A DNA stretch of 64,000 nt. Source: Raphanus sativus. Lineage: Eukaryota > Streptophyta > Magnoliopsida > Brassicales > Brassicaceae. How positions within the stretch are numbered: position 1 is the stretch's first letter; each line of letters starts with the position of its first letter. The notes beneath the pieces were generated by a model. The model searched no databases and was not told where the DNA came from. It saw only the letters and a program-made list of their open reading frames with translations. Made by a program: the position numbers and the translations under genes. Where the stretch lies: contig NC_079512.1 in assembly GCF_000801105.2 (NCBI RefSeq), forward strand, positions 3,181,902-3,245,901, read 5' to 3'. Below, in pieces: positions 43,844 to 55,281 of the stretch.

Positions 43844-45675
43844 ATGGACTGTTATCTTCTCTACACGGTGCTTCTACTCCTTCTTCTTGGATCAGTTTCT
43901 CTCTCTAACGCAAGGCCACGCGCTAATCGACGTAAGTTTTCCCCAGAACTTTCCCGGAAAAAATCTTTGCTCGTGCTTGAACATCGAACCTAATTAGATT
44001 CTTGTAGCTAGCGATGATCGATTCCTTTGCATCTCACGTGTTTTGCAGATCCCAGTTTCATGCGATCCGTGACGAACGCAACCGATTTCGCGTCGGAGGA
44101 CTACTACGACTACATAATCGTCGGCGGAGGAACGGCGGGATGTCCACTCGCCGCCACTCTCTCCCAATCCTTCCGCGTCCTCCTCCTCGAGCGCGGCGGC
44201 GTCCCCTACACAAACCCCAACCTGATGACTCACGACGGTTTCTTGACGACTCTCACAGACGTCACCGCCGTCGACTCCCCCGCTCAGTCATTCGTCTCCG
44301 AGGAAGGAGTCCCCAACGCTCGAGGCCGCGTCCTCGGAGGAAGCAGCGCGATCAACGCGGGATTCTACAGCAGAGCCGATGAGCACTTCTTCGAGAACTC
44401 AGGTCTCGATTGGGATCTGAGGAGCGTGAATCAGTCTTACGAGTGGGTGGAGAGAGCGATCGTGTTCAGACCTCAGCTGATGACGTGGCAGTCCGCGTTT
44501 CGAGACGCGATGCTCGAGGTCGGTGTGGGTCCCTTTAACGGCTTCACGCTTGAGCATAAGGTTGGGACTAAGATCGGTGGGTCCACCTTTGACCGTTCAG
44601 GGAGGAGACACAGCTCTGCGGATCTTCTCAGATTCGCTAGAAGCTCCAATATTAGAGTAGCTGTTTACGCTACTGTTGAGAGAGTCTTGCTGAGTGATAA
44701 TTCAAATGTCTCTGCTATTGGAGTTGTGTACCGTGATCAGCTTGGACGTTACCATCACGCAATGATACGGGAGAGAGGAGAGGTGATACTCTCAGCTGGC
44801 TCGCTCGGGACTCCGCAGCTGATGCTTCTTAGCGGGATTGGTCCGAGGAGTTACCTTTCGACTTGGGGGATCCCTGTGGCGGTTGACCAGCCTCACGTGG
44901 GAGGGTTTGTGTATGATAACCCGAGGAACGGTATCTCTATTGTTCCACCCGTTCCGATGGAGAACTCGTTGATACAAGTGGTGGGTGTTACGGAGGACGG
45001 TGCTTTTCTTGAAGCTGCTTCTAACGTGATCCCGTTTGCGTCTCCTCTGCATTCAGTTTTCATCAGGGCTCCGGCTTCTCCTCTGTATGTTCCTGTGACG
45101 ACTATAATGGAGAAGATTCTAGGTCCGGTGTCTGTTGGTTCGCTGAGGTTGGCTTCGACGGATGTGAGGGTGAACCCGGTTGTTAGGTTTAACTACTTCA
45201 GTGATCCACAGGATCTGGAGAGGTGTGTGAACGGGACTAGGAAGATTGGTGAAATACTTAGGAGCCGAGCTATGCGGGACTTTATGGTCAGGGAGTGGTT
45301 TGGGAGCCATAGGTTCAGATTCGTTGGAGTTCCGTTACCGTTGGACCAGAGTAATGATCTGGTGATGGCTGACTTCTGCAGACGAACTGTGAGCACTATC
45401 TGGCACTACCATGGTGGCTGCGTTGTGGGGAGAGTAGTGAACTCTGATCTCAAAGTCATTGGTGTTGATTCATTGAGGATCGTGGATGGATCAACCTTTA
45501 ATATCTCTCCAGGGACTAACCCACAAGCTACCTTGATGATGCTTGGAAGGTAAAAAGTTTGTACTTTTTGATACCATTACCGATGCTTTTTGATTAGAGT
45601 AAAAACAATTCTCTATATGACTAAAATTGCAGGTACATGGGTCTGCAGATGCTGAAAGAGAGAATGAGATACTGA
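43844..45675 (+). CDS. GMC oxidoreductase, (R)-mandelonitrile lyase-like, unit A, intact
   Basis: Three exons: 43844-43931, 44049-45549, 45633-45675; 543 residues. A signal peptide (residues 1 to about 23, ending LSNA) is followed by the FAD-binding dinucleotide motif IIVGGGTAGCPLA (about residues 48-60), the GMC signature RGRVLGGSSAINAGFYSR, the second GMC signature (GEVILSAGSLGTPQLMLLSGIG), several Asn-x-Ser/Thr sites, and the C-terminal active-site region IWHYHGGC with NPQATLMMLGRYMG. The family comprises secreted FAD proteins; almond-type members cleave (R)-mandelonitrile to benzaldehyde and HCN, but in Brassicaceae the substrate is not established. Gene order points to Arabidopsis At1g73050. 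The duplicate at 51897 is broken. Confidence 0.94.
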
Positions 45676-46382
45676 TTTTCAGATGAGCTTGATGGCATTT
45701 CTTTTCTGGATTACTTAACTGTTTCTTTTGTTGTATAGCTCTCTATTAGGTGCTTTTACCGTTAGTCTATTCATTTGTTCATTGTTTCTATTGGACTACT
45801 CTCGTTGATTGATGTAATAATAGAGTATAGAGAGTTCTTTAATATTCAGCAGGACTGAGATGTAATGATCAAGAGCTGATCTTGCTCAGAGTAGCTATGT
45901 TTCTCTTACATGAACATACAGAGCAAAATTAAATCATGAGGCAATATTCTTCTCGTCTTCTTTTGGCACACTATGATGGAATATGTTCCATGAAAATGTT
46001 TTCTTCTTGAAGTTTTCTGGAATCTACCAGTCCCTTCGGCAAAGTATGATAGGACAATCAGACATACCTATCATCCTCACTCAGTGCTGCCTTGGAATCC
46101 AATACCTTCCTGCGAAGTCTTTGTCTCTTCATCCTGTTGCCCTCTTTTTATATGCGTTGTTGCAAAAGCTAAATACTCAGTTCCTGTTATGTATCAATCG
46201 ACAACCTGTTTGAATTCCAAAAAGCTTCTGCTGTAGCAAAAAAGGAGAAGTTTGGTTCTTCATAAATGGTATCAAACAAATAGCAACTTCATCTTTGTTG
46301 TTAAATTTTGGTTTCTTTAGCATCTTCCCTTATTTATCTTGTTTACAAAGTAAGTTTGACAATCGAACAGCAGGACAGATAC
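45676..46382. other. Intergenic region GMC to jacalin, unit A
   Basis: The GMC 3' UTR and the jacalin gene promoter/leader. It is nearly identical to 53729-54434 (one 1-bp indel seen near 46005). No separate gene. Confidence 0.65.
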
Positions 46383-46993
46383 ATGGATCAACAGCAACAA
46401 GGTGATAAGAATCTGACAGTGTTCGTTGGACCCTGGGGAGGAAATGGAGGAACCGTTTGGGATGACGGGATCTATTATGGTGTCCGTGAGATCAAACTTG
46501 TTTATGATCACTGCATTGACTCCATCACTCTGGTCTACGATAAGAATGGTAAAGCTGTGAGATCAGAGAAGCATGGAGGTCAGGGAGGCAACAAAACAAC
46601 AGAGGTAATATTCCTCTCTCAGTTTCTGTACATTCATTCCTCTCTTAGATTGTGGCTTCTTTTACACGAACCGAGTTTACACAGATAAAGCTGCAATACC
46701 CAGAAGAGTATCTGATTGGCGTGAGTGGTTACTACAGTCCAGTAGTACACAGTGGCACTCCTGTGATCAGATCAATGACCTTCAAGAGCAATAAACAAGT
46801 GTATGGACCTTATGGAGTTGATCAAGGAACACCTTTCACTTTCTCAGTTAACGGAGGACGCATTGTTGGCATGAACGGTAGAAGCGGCTGGTACCTTGAC
46901 TCCATCGGCTTCCATCTCTCACGCCCTAAATCAACCAAGATGATCAACAAGCTTCGAAAGAAGATTCACTGGCTCACAAGAATGGTTGCATGA
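46383..46993 (+). CDS. Single-domain jacalin-related lectin, unit A
   Basis: Two exons, 46383-46604 and 46685-46993; 176 residues, consisting of one jacalin fold. Typical features: GPWGGNGGTVWDDG at the N-terminus, the GVREIKLVYDHCIDSI strand, YPEEYLIGVSGYY, and the sugar-site loop GRSGWYLDSIGFHL (the GxxxxD-type loop). No signal peptide, so a cytosolic/nuclear mannose-type lectin is expected. A basic tail (KMINKLRKKIHW) follows the fold. The exon junction is phase 0 (KTTE then IKLQ). Gene order suggests Arabidopsis At1g73040. Starting upstream at 46308 would add hydrophobic residues not seen in the family, so 46383 was chosen. Confidence 0.9.
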
Positions 46994-47228
46994 CAAGGCT
47001 TTCTGCATAGAAAACAATATATTTCTGCATAAACTCTGCAGATAAGGATGTTACTTTTTTGTTGCACAAACTCATATCATTGAAGTGGTAAAACAAACAC
47101 AAATATTTTAATATAAAGTTAGTAGACAAAGCAAGTCTCAAAAGTGAGCAATATACACAAATGCGTCAGTGTTCGCAGATAATAGTAGCAACATTTCGAT
47201 AAGGATCTCGTCGTAAGTGGCAGATAGT

Positions 47229-48413
47229 TCATCCTCTGGCCTTGAGTTCTGCAAGCCTCCTTGACAGATCATCCTCATCGACTTTCTCCTCTGTAGCAGT
47301 AGGGATGGTATGGCCAGCAGCCTGAGGAAGTCCAACAGAGACTTCAAGACCGTAGTCATCTGCCACCTGCTGCATCAGGTTGTTGACGTCGCCTTCTGGA
47401 GTGGACAATGATGTCGAACCAGCCATGGCGTTCTCCATGAACTCAGCTTGCACCTCCATGTTCACAAACTGCTTCTCAAATGAATCCATCGTCTCTGACA
47501 TCTTCTGTAGGTTGCCTGGTAAGAGAAACAATGAACAGATAAGCACCCCAAAGCTGTATACAATGAATCTACTTGCTATTTATACTCTACTCATCATGCT
47601 AGTTTCCTATTTTGAGAAGAAGTATGCAACCGAGACTAAAGGATGCACCTTTCTTGTGTGTTTTGCATAAAAACAAAACCTTTCTCTCTACCCAATACGA
47701 ATCATGCAGCTCCACATTAGCCTTTCTTTTTTTTGAGCAAAGCTCCACATTAGCCTAAAATGTCATAACTAAAAACTTAACGAACACGCACAAGTGAACT
47801 CTAATCAATGATTAGCAGACGTCAACAGGCAGAGAAACAATACTCGAAACCGATCATTAAAGTTATAAGAACCCAAAGTTGTACACAACTCAATGAATCT
47901 ACTTGCTATTCAATCTAGCTTCCTCTTATGAGAAGAAGTGTGCAATTAAAACTAAAGGCTGCACCTTTCTTATGTATGTTTCCATAAAAACAAAACCTTT
48001 CTCTCTACCTTAACTTCAAATTAGCTTAACTAAACCCTAATTAATGATTAGCATCACATCAACATACAAAATCACCTAATGACGATACCTGTGGCAAGGG
48101 AAGACTCAAGGGACTTGACGATGTTAGTCATCGACTTGGTGATGGTCGCCATCTTGGCCTGAGTGTCCAAGCGAGCCACAACAGCGTCAAGGCGAGAAGC
48201 GAGGCGGAGGTAGTTCATCTGCTCGCTTCGCTTGCGGATCGCGTTCTCGGCGTAGATCCGAGCGCCGTCCATGTTCCCTTTCTCGATCGCCTTCTTCACC
48301 TTGAGCTTCTCCGCCTTCTCCTCCTTCTCGCACTTCCTCGACTGCCTCTGGAGAGACTTGGACGTGAACTTCAGGTCGAATATCTGATTCATCAGCTTGT
48401 CTGTGTTACCCAT
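47229..48413 (-). CDS. VPS46.2: CHMP1/VPS46 ESCRT-III protein, unit A
   Basis: Two exons on the minus strand, 48413-48089 and 47515-47229; 203 residues, the usual CHMP1 length. The basic N-terminal half ([20 protein letters not shown], rich in Lys/Arg) is the ESCRT-III membrane-binding helical core. The acidic C-terminal half ends in [14 protein letters not shown], a MIM1 motif for MIT-domain partners such as VPS4/SKD1 and LIP5. Plant CHMP1A/B sort membrane proteins into multivesicular bodies. Gene order identifies it as the At1g73030 (CHMP1B/VPS46.2) orthologue. The intron (47516-48088) contains a tandemly repeated segment. Unit B holds a second intact copy. Confidence 0.95.
47570..48060. 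repeat. Two-unit tandem repeat in CHMP1 intron, unit A
   Basis: Two units of about 300 bp, starting at about 47568 and 47890, share CAATGAATCTACTTGCTATT, GAGAAGAAGT-TGCAA, ACTAAAGG-TGCACCTTTCTT and AAAACCTTTCTCTCTACC. Unit B has three units. Confidence 0.8.
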
Positions 48414-49680
48414 GTTGAAAATCGATTCAGATTCACAAAACAGAGGATTAGGGTTTTTTATTTGAATTTGGGGAAAGGATCTCGACGCGTTTGTTTTACG
48501 ATTGTTTCATTCGTAGAAGAAGATGAAAAAGGAGGAATCTAATATTTTAAGTGGGCCCCTGAAGAAAAGTCAAATAATAATGTTGGAGTCAACTTTGGTT
48601 TTCCTAATTCAGATAGGACTTGGCTGGTTCAATCAACCGCGGTTTAGTGATTGTTGGTTTAACATTTGATCCTCATGTCATGATGTAGGATTGCAAATAC
48701 GCCTTCTCAGCTTAAAAAAAACTGAAATGTGAAATTGTGTTTTTGCTTTACCAGATTCCCTCAAGCTGGCTTTGCAGTTTGGAACAGGTTTAGACATTTT
48801 CGGATCTTTGGATTGGGTTCAAATATGTTTGGTTATAGAAATTCGGAATACATCTAAAATTGACTAGTGTTACGATTTGTAATATCGATTTTAGGTTGGT
48901 TCGAGTTTTAATTAAGATAAACCGTATAATCTTCCAAAATTATGATATAGTTTGGTTAAAACATTTAGTATCCGAAGTATTTTGAATTTATCTTAATACC
49001 CGAATACATATATTTAAAGACTTGAAAATATGCCAGAATATCCGAGAAAAACTAAAACTATGTCTATAAAAATCTGAAATGTATCTGAAACTTGAAATAA
49101 ATATCAGAACCTCACAACTAAAAAATATACAAATGCTATAAATATTTAAATACCCCAAAATAACTAATACATACATTTTTTGGTTTATTGGGTATTTATC
49201 GGTAGAAACAAAACTCGAACCGAATTCGCAAAATTAATATCCGAACCGAGAAGAATCCGATTTTTTGGGTTGATACGGTTCATGCTTTTAGAATCAGACA
49301 ACACGAATATTTCAAAAGAAACTTAATATTTGCTCGTAATTTAATATTTTTAAAATTTAAAATATAATTTATCATATTTTGAAACTAGAATTAGACAACA
49401 AGACTATGGTATTTTGCTTGTAGTTTAATATTAAATTATGTATTTGTATTTATAATTTTATATTTTAGTGTAAGATTTTATTAATTAATATTGTTGTTAT
49501 ATTTTTGTATGTGTTTGTTATTTATAAAAATTGTATGAATTTATTATAAAGACCATAGTGCAAAATACAAATTATTTTGAAGTTTGGTTTGACATTTTGC
49601 TTTTGAAAAAGAATACATAGAAACTTCGAATATGCAGAGTTTTTTAAACTTCGAATATGTAGATAGAAAAACTTTTTTTG
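48414..49680. other. CHMP1 promoter, decayed GGTTCGG element and AT-rich spacer between units
   Basis: CHMP1 5' flank to about 48780, then a degenerate repeat with GGTTCAAAT / CGAACCGA words (48790-49290), then AT-rich DNA to the start of unit B. No gene. Confidence 0.6.
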
Positions 49681-49764
49681 AGATGCTCTTATACAAGTTA
49701 AAAAAAAAAAAAGCTCTTCAAGCCAACATGAAACAGTCTGCAATCTAAACTAACAAAAGACTTG

Positions 49765-51540
49765 TTAATTTAAATTGTATTGTTTGACCATAAGAATGTC
49801 TGAGCACAATCTTTGAGGAACTTGTTGCAGTTCTTTACCTTCTTGCCATGCCTGTCCTACGCACACACCAGGACCTATATGTCGTATGTATATGATAACA
49901 CTGTCGTTGAACGGATACGGATGCTTGGCTGCAACATTAAGTGAAAGAATAAACCTATGAAGCCATAGACTTTCTTGTCTATGCTATTCTCAAACATAAA
50001 GTCATACCTGGTCTAGGGAACCCTTGTGGGTAATCTCCAATAGCAAGAAGCCCATCACCAAATCTGCATGCTATGTCGCAGGGTTCTTCTGTGGCCATCA
50101 CTTCCATAGCTTCTGTGACCTCAAAGTATAGTGGACTCAAAGCATTGGCAAGGGTTGAGACTATCGGTCCACCTGCACAATACCATTTCTAGAGATATTA
50201 GTTAAACATATATATAGTAACAGACAATCGGTCTGGCGGGCACATAGGCTCCCAGCCTAGGAGGCAAATCAGGTTTAAAAATCGGTCTAGATGTTTGCCT
50301 AATCAATAATCCAATAATTCCCTGCAAAACGCCTAGTTACCAGTTAGAAAAGTAAACATTAATTGGATAAGGGCTCACCACAAACACGCCCATAGATTTG
50401 GCCGTTGTTGGAGGCATACACAGCCTACCAAGGAACATATAAACTATGTCAGAAAGATAGCAAAGGATATAAGATGCTGAATGGAACAGACATGGAGGTG
50501 ATATCAGCCCTGACTGACTTACCATCTTGAAGGATCTTATCCAGGATATGATTAGTGGACCTAAACAATAACAGAAGAATATCTTCCATGCAACCACATG
50601 ACTCAAAAGCTATAATAAACCTTGGCTCTAAAAATTGCAGCAAGCGGTGGCGCCTCTCTTCAGGGATATCTTCAATCTTTTTCCTGTAAGTATCAACTCA
50701 ATCAAATAGTTATCTTATTGTTATACACGATGCCATATCAAAACCAACAGTTAAATGCATGATTAGAGGTAATATAACTTTAACTGATCAAGACATTTAA
50801 TCCTATTGCTTTGAGATATACAACATCAATTATCATTAGTAATACCAGATATTAACTAAAACAATCTATCCCAGCCAAAGTGTTGAAAAACAGCAAACTG
50901 AAGCTGCAGCATATATACCTAATCAAATTCAATTCTATTTAATATAGATAACACTGGTGCAGTATAGTGACTACTTTATATATGCAAAGCCTTCGGCTTA
51001 GAGTAAATCAATCACAAGCAGACTAACCAGAGATAAGCAGCTGGGTTATATGAAGTAGGGTCCAATGGAATCAACTCCTTGGGAGGATCAAGAAACGTTA
51101 CAACATCAGATTCATCAACGTAAACCTTTTTCCCAGTGGGAAGAGTTTCATAAGGTTTCTCATCGCAGGGAGACTCATATCCTCTCCCTCCTTGAACCGC
51201 CATAACCACACCACGAGACATCCCTAGAAAAACCCAACTCCTTATTTGAAACCCAACAAGACCCCAGCAACATGAAACCCACAAGGAAACTGTAAATCTT
51301 TGCAAGAAATAAATGAACTTTATCTTCTAACTATTATTTACTACTAAACTGACATCAAAAGATAAGCTTTTTACAAAAGTTAAAAACTTTGTAAATGAAA
51401 AGCGAAGAGTTTAGCTCACTGTTCGAGAGAGGAAACCCGAGCTGCTGCGGCTTTTCGTTCCGGCGGACGAAGCCGTGAACCGCCGGAGGAGTTACCGGGG
51501 TTCGCACTAGCCAACTTTCCCGAACCGCCCCTATCTTCAT
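49765..51540 (-). pseudogene. LPA3: LPA3-like copy B, internal exon deleted
   Basis: Seven of the eight exons are recognisable on the minus strand: 51540-51420, 51223-51028, 50683-50621, 50560-50523, 50424-50379, 50172-50008, 49928-49765. The 140-nt exon present in copy A at 41933-42072 is absent. The sequence passes from the intron 5' of it to the intron 3' of it near 50585, removing about 270 bp. As 140 is not a multiple of three, joining the remaining exons shifts the frame and meets stops in the following exons. The last exon has also lost the original stop and would read two codons further to a TAA at 49765. Splice sites of the other exons remain intact, so decay is recent. Confidence 0.88.
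50215..50345. other. GC-richer insert in an LPA3-B intron
   Basis: About 130 bp absent from the matching intron of unit A, containing TCGGTCTGGCGGGCAC and AGCCTAGGAGGC plus a second TCGGTCTAG. It resembles part of a transposon, but the ends were not resolved. Confidence 0.45.
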
Positions 51541-51896
51541 CTCCGACGAGACTCAAAAAAAAATCCAAAACGATTTTATTAAATTCAATTAACGGGCCTA
51601 AGTTAGGCCCATATTAACATTATGGGCCGAGTTATCCCTAGGCCTAGCCGTTAATTGCAGTTTCAAGATAAAGGCCATGAAAATATATTATCCACTGCGT
51701 AGGGCTCATGATAAACTCTCTTAATAACCGTTGATCTACCTGATCGACAGTTTCATTTGTATCGTAGTACACCGAAGAGTTCGTGAGCTGAGAAACACTC
51801 AATCAAAAGCACTCACTGTAACTGACAAAAATCCTCTCCTTTCCCGGGAAAATTTAATTTTCTTTCTGCTCCTCCGAGAAGATCTGAAGAGCGAGA
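51541..51896. promoter_or_regulatory. Divergent promoter region LPA3/GMC, unit B
   Basis: A single, shortened version of the block that is doubled in unit A. High identity to unit A starts abruptly near 51825. Confidence 0.6.
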
Positions 51897-53728
51897 ATGG
51901 ACTGTTATCTTCTCTACACGGTGCTTCTACTCCTTCTTCTTGGATCAGTTTCTCTCTCTAACGCAAGGCCACGCGCTAATCGACGTAAGTTTTCCCCAGA
52001 ACTTTCCCGGAAAAAAATCTTTGCTCATGCTTGAACATCGAACCTAATTAGATTCTTGTAGCTAGCGATGATCGATTCCTTTGCATCTCACGTGTTTTGC
52101 AGATCCCAGTTTCATGCGATCCGTGACGAACGCAACCGATTTCGCGTCGGAGGACTACTACGACTACATAATCGTCGGCGGAGGAACGGCGGGATGTCCA
52201 CTCGCCGCCACTCTCTCCCAATCCTTCCGCGTCCTCCTCCTCGAGCGCGGCGGCGTCCCCTACACAAACCCAACCTGATGACTCACGACGGTTTCTTGAC
52301 GACTCTCACAGACGTCACCGCCGTCGACTCCCCCGCTCAGTCCTTCGTCTCCGAGGAAGGAGTCCCCAACGCTCGAGGACGCGTCCTCGGAGGAAGCAGC
52401 GCCATCAACGCGGGATTCTACAGCAGAGCCGATCAACACTTCTTCGAGAACTCAGGTCTCGATTGGGATCTGAGGAGCGTGAATCAGTCTTACGAGTGGG
52501 TGGAGAGAGCGATCGTGTTCAGACCTCAGCTGATGACGTGGCAGTCCGCGTTTCGAGACGCGATGCTCGAGGTCGGTGTGGGTCCCTTTAACGGCTTCAC
52601 GCTGGAGCATAAGGTTGGGACTAAGATCGGTGGGTCCACCTTTGACCGTTCAGGGAGGAGACACAGCTCTGCGGATCTTCTCAGATTCGCTAGAAGCTCC
52701 AACATTAGAGTAGCTGTTTACGCTACTGTTGAGAGAGTCTTGCTGAGTGATAATTCAAATGTCTCTGCTATTGGAGTTGTGTACCGTGATCAGCTTGGAC
52801 GTTACCATCACGCGATGATACGGGAGAGAGGAGAGGTGATACTCTCAGCTGGCTCGCTCGGTAGTCCGCAGCTGATGCTTCTTAGCGGGATTGGTCCGAG
52901 GAGTTACCTATCGACTTGGGGGATCCCTGTGGCGGTTGACCAGCCTCACGTGGGAGGGTTTGTGTATGATAACCCGAGGAACGGTATCTCTATTGTTCCA
53001 CCCGTTCCGATGGAGAACTCGTTGATACAAGTGGTGGGTGTTACTGAGGACGGTGCTTTTCTTGAAGCTGCTTCTAACGTGATCCCGTTTGCGTCTCCTC
53101 TGCATTCAGTTTTCATCAGGGCTCCGGCTTCTCCTCTGTATGTTCCTGTGACGACTATAATGGAGAAGATTCTAGGTCCGGTGTCTGTTGGTTCGCTGAG
53201 GTTGGCTTCGACGGATGTGAGGGTGAACCCGGTTGTTAGGTTTAACTACTTCAGTGATCCACAGGATCTGGAGAGGTGTGTGAATGGGACTAGGAAGATT
53301 GGGGAAATACTTAGGAGCCGAGCTATGCGGGACTTTATGGTCAGGGAGTGGTTTGGGAGCCATAGGTTCAGGTTCGTTGGAGTTCCGTTGCCATTGGACC
53401 AGACTAATGATCTGGTGATGGCAGACTTCTGTAGACGAACTGTGAGCACTATCTGGCACTACCATGGTGGCTGCGTTGTGGGGAGAGTAGTGAACTCTGA
53501 TCTCAAAGTCATTGGTGTTGATTCATTGAGGATCGTGGATGGATCAACCTTTAATATCTCTCCAGGGACTAATCCACAAGCTACCTTGATGATGCTTGGA
53601 AGGTAAAAAGTTTGTACTTTTTGATACCATTACCAATGCTTTTTGATTAGAGTAAAAACAATTCTCTATATGACTAAAATTGCAGGTACATGGGTCTGCA
53701 GATGCTGAAAGAGAGAATGAGATACTGA
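51897..53728 (+). pseudogene. GMC oxidoreductase / mandelonitrile lyase-like copy B, 1-bp deletion
   Basis: Exon structure as in copy A: 51897-51984, 52103-53602, 53686-53728. In exon 2, a run of four C in copy A (near 44217) is three C here (about 52268-52271). The frame then meets TGA at 52276-52278, ending the protein after about 88 residues, just past the FAD-binding motif. The remainder of the gene is otherwise about 99 percent like copy A. An ATG inside intron 1 (52068) opens a 512-residue frame that enters the GMC body in the correct frame after the deletion. It lacks the signal peptide and the GGGTAG motif and needs intron 1 retained, so a working enzyme is unlikely. Confidence 0.92.
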
Positions 53729-54434
53729 TTTTCAGATGAGCTTGATGGCATTTCTTTTCTGGATTACTTAACTGTTTCTTTTGTTGTATAGCTCTCTATT
53801 AGGTGCTTTTACCGTTAGTCTATTCATTTGTTCATTGTTTCTATTGGACTACTCTCGTTGATTGATGTAATAATAGAGTATAGAGAGTTCTTTAATATTC
53901 AGCAGGACTGAGATGTAATGATCAAGAGCTGATCTTGCTCAGAGTAGCTATGTTTCTCTTACATGAACATACAGAGCAAAATTAAATCATGAGGCAATAT
54001 TCTTCTCGTCTTCTTTTGGCACACTATGATGGAATATGTTCCATGAAAATGTTTCTTCTTGAAGTTTTCTGGAATCTACCAGTCCCTTCGGCAAAGTATG
54101 ATAGGACAATCAGACATACCTATCATCCTCACTCAGTGCTGCCTTGGAATCCAATACCTTCCTGCGAAGTCTTTGTCTCTTCATCCTGTTGCCCTCTTTT
54201 TATATGCGTTGTTGCAAAAGCTAAATACTCAGTTCCTGTTATGTATCAATCGACAACCTGTTTGAATTCCAAAAAGCTTCTGCTGTAGCAAAAAAGGAGA
54301 AGTTTGGTTCTTCATAAATGGTATCAAACAAATAGCAACTTCATCTTTGTTGTTAAATTTTGGTTTCTTTAGCATCTTCCCTTATTTATCTTGTTTACAA
54401 AGTAAGTTTGACAATCGAACAGCAGGACAGATAC
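53729..54434. other. Intergenic region GMC to jacalin, unit B
   Basis: Nearly identical to 45676-46382. No separate gene. Confidence 0.65.
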
Positions 54435-55045
54435 ATGGATCAACAGCAACAAGGTGATAAGAATCTGACAGTGTTCATTGGACCCTGGGGAGGAAATGGA
54501 GGAACCGTTTGGGATGACGGGATCTATTATGGTGTCCGTGAGATCAAACTTGTTTATGATCACTGCATTGACTCCATCACTCTGGTCTACGATAAGAATG
54601 GTAAAGCTGTGAGATCAGAGAAGCATGGAGGTCAGGGAGGCAACAAAACAACAGAGGTAATATTCCTCTCTCAGTTTCTGTACATTCATTCCTCTCTTAG
54701 ATTGTGGCTTCTTTTACACGAACCGAGTTTACACAGATAAAGCTGCAATACCCAGAAGAGTATCTGATTGGCGTGAGTGGTTACTACAGTCCAGTAGTAC
54801 ACAGTGGCACTCCTGTGATCAGATCAATGACCTTCAAGAGCAATAAACAAGTGTATGGACCTTATGGAGTTGATCAAGGAACACCTTTCACTTTCTCAGT
54901 TAACGGAGGACGCATTGTTGGCATGAACGGTAGAAGCGGCTGGTACCTTGACTCCATCGGCTTCCATCTCTCACGCCCTAAATCAACCAAGATGATCAAC
55001 AAGCTTCGAAAGAAGATTCACTGGCTCATAAGAATGGTTGCATGA
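54435..55045 (+). CDS. Single-domain jacalin-related lectin, unit B
   Basis: Two exons, 54435-54656 and 54737-55045; 176 residues, intact. Only two residue changes from copy A were seen: Val to Ile in the first GPWGG strand (FIGPW) and Thr to Ile near the C-terminus (WLIRMVA). The loop that forms the sugar site is unchanged. The intron and the flanks are also almost identical, so this copy lies in the recently homogenised block. Likely a redundant cytosolic/nuclear lectin. Confidence 0.9.
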
Positions 55046-55281
55046 CAAGGCCCTTCTGCATAGAAAACAATATATATCTGCATAAACTCTGCAGATAAGG
55101 ATGTTACTTTTTTGTTGCACAAACTCATATCATTGAAGTGGTAAAACAAACACAAATATTTTAATATAAAGTTAGTAGACAAAGCAAGTCTCAAAAGTGA
55201 GCAATATACACAAATGCGTCAGTGTTCGCAGATAATAGTAGCAACATTTCGATAAGGATCTCGTCGTAAGTGGCAGATAGT

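Larger units (their letters stand above)
40760..49290. repeat. Tandem four-gene unit A (LPA3 - GMC - jacalin - CHMP1)
   Basis: Gene order and orientation are repeated at 49680-57670. The left edge is shared from ttatacaagtta / ctcttcaagccaacatgaaac (about 40765 and 49690). The right edge is shared through the CHMP1 promoter and a decayed GGTTCGG element (to about 49290 and 57670). Confidence 0.93.

Noticed and set aside
44014..44382. Arg-rich open frame overlapping GMC exon 2
   Set aside because: Out-of-frame shadow of the GC-rich GMC exon; only the GMC frame has family motifs.
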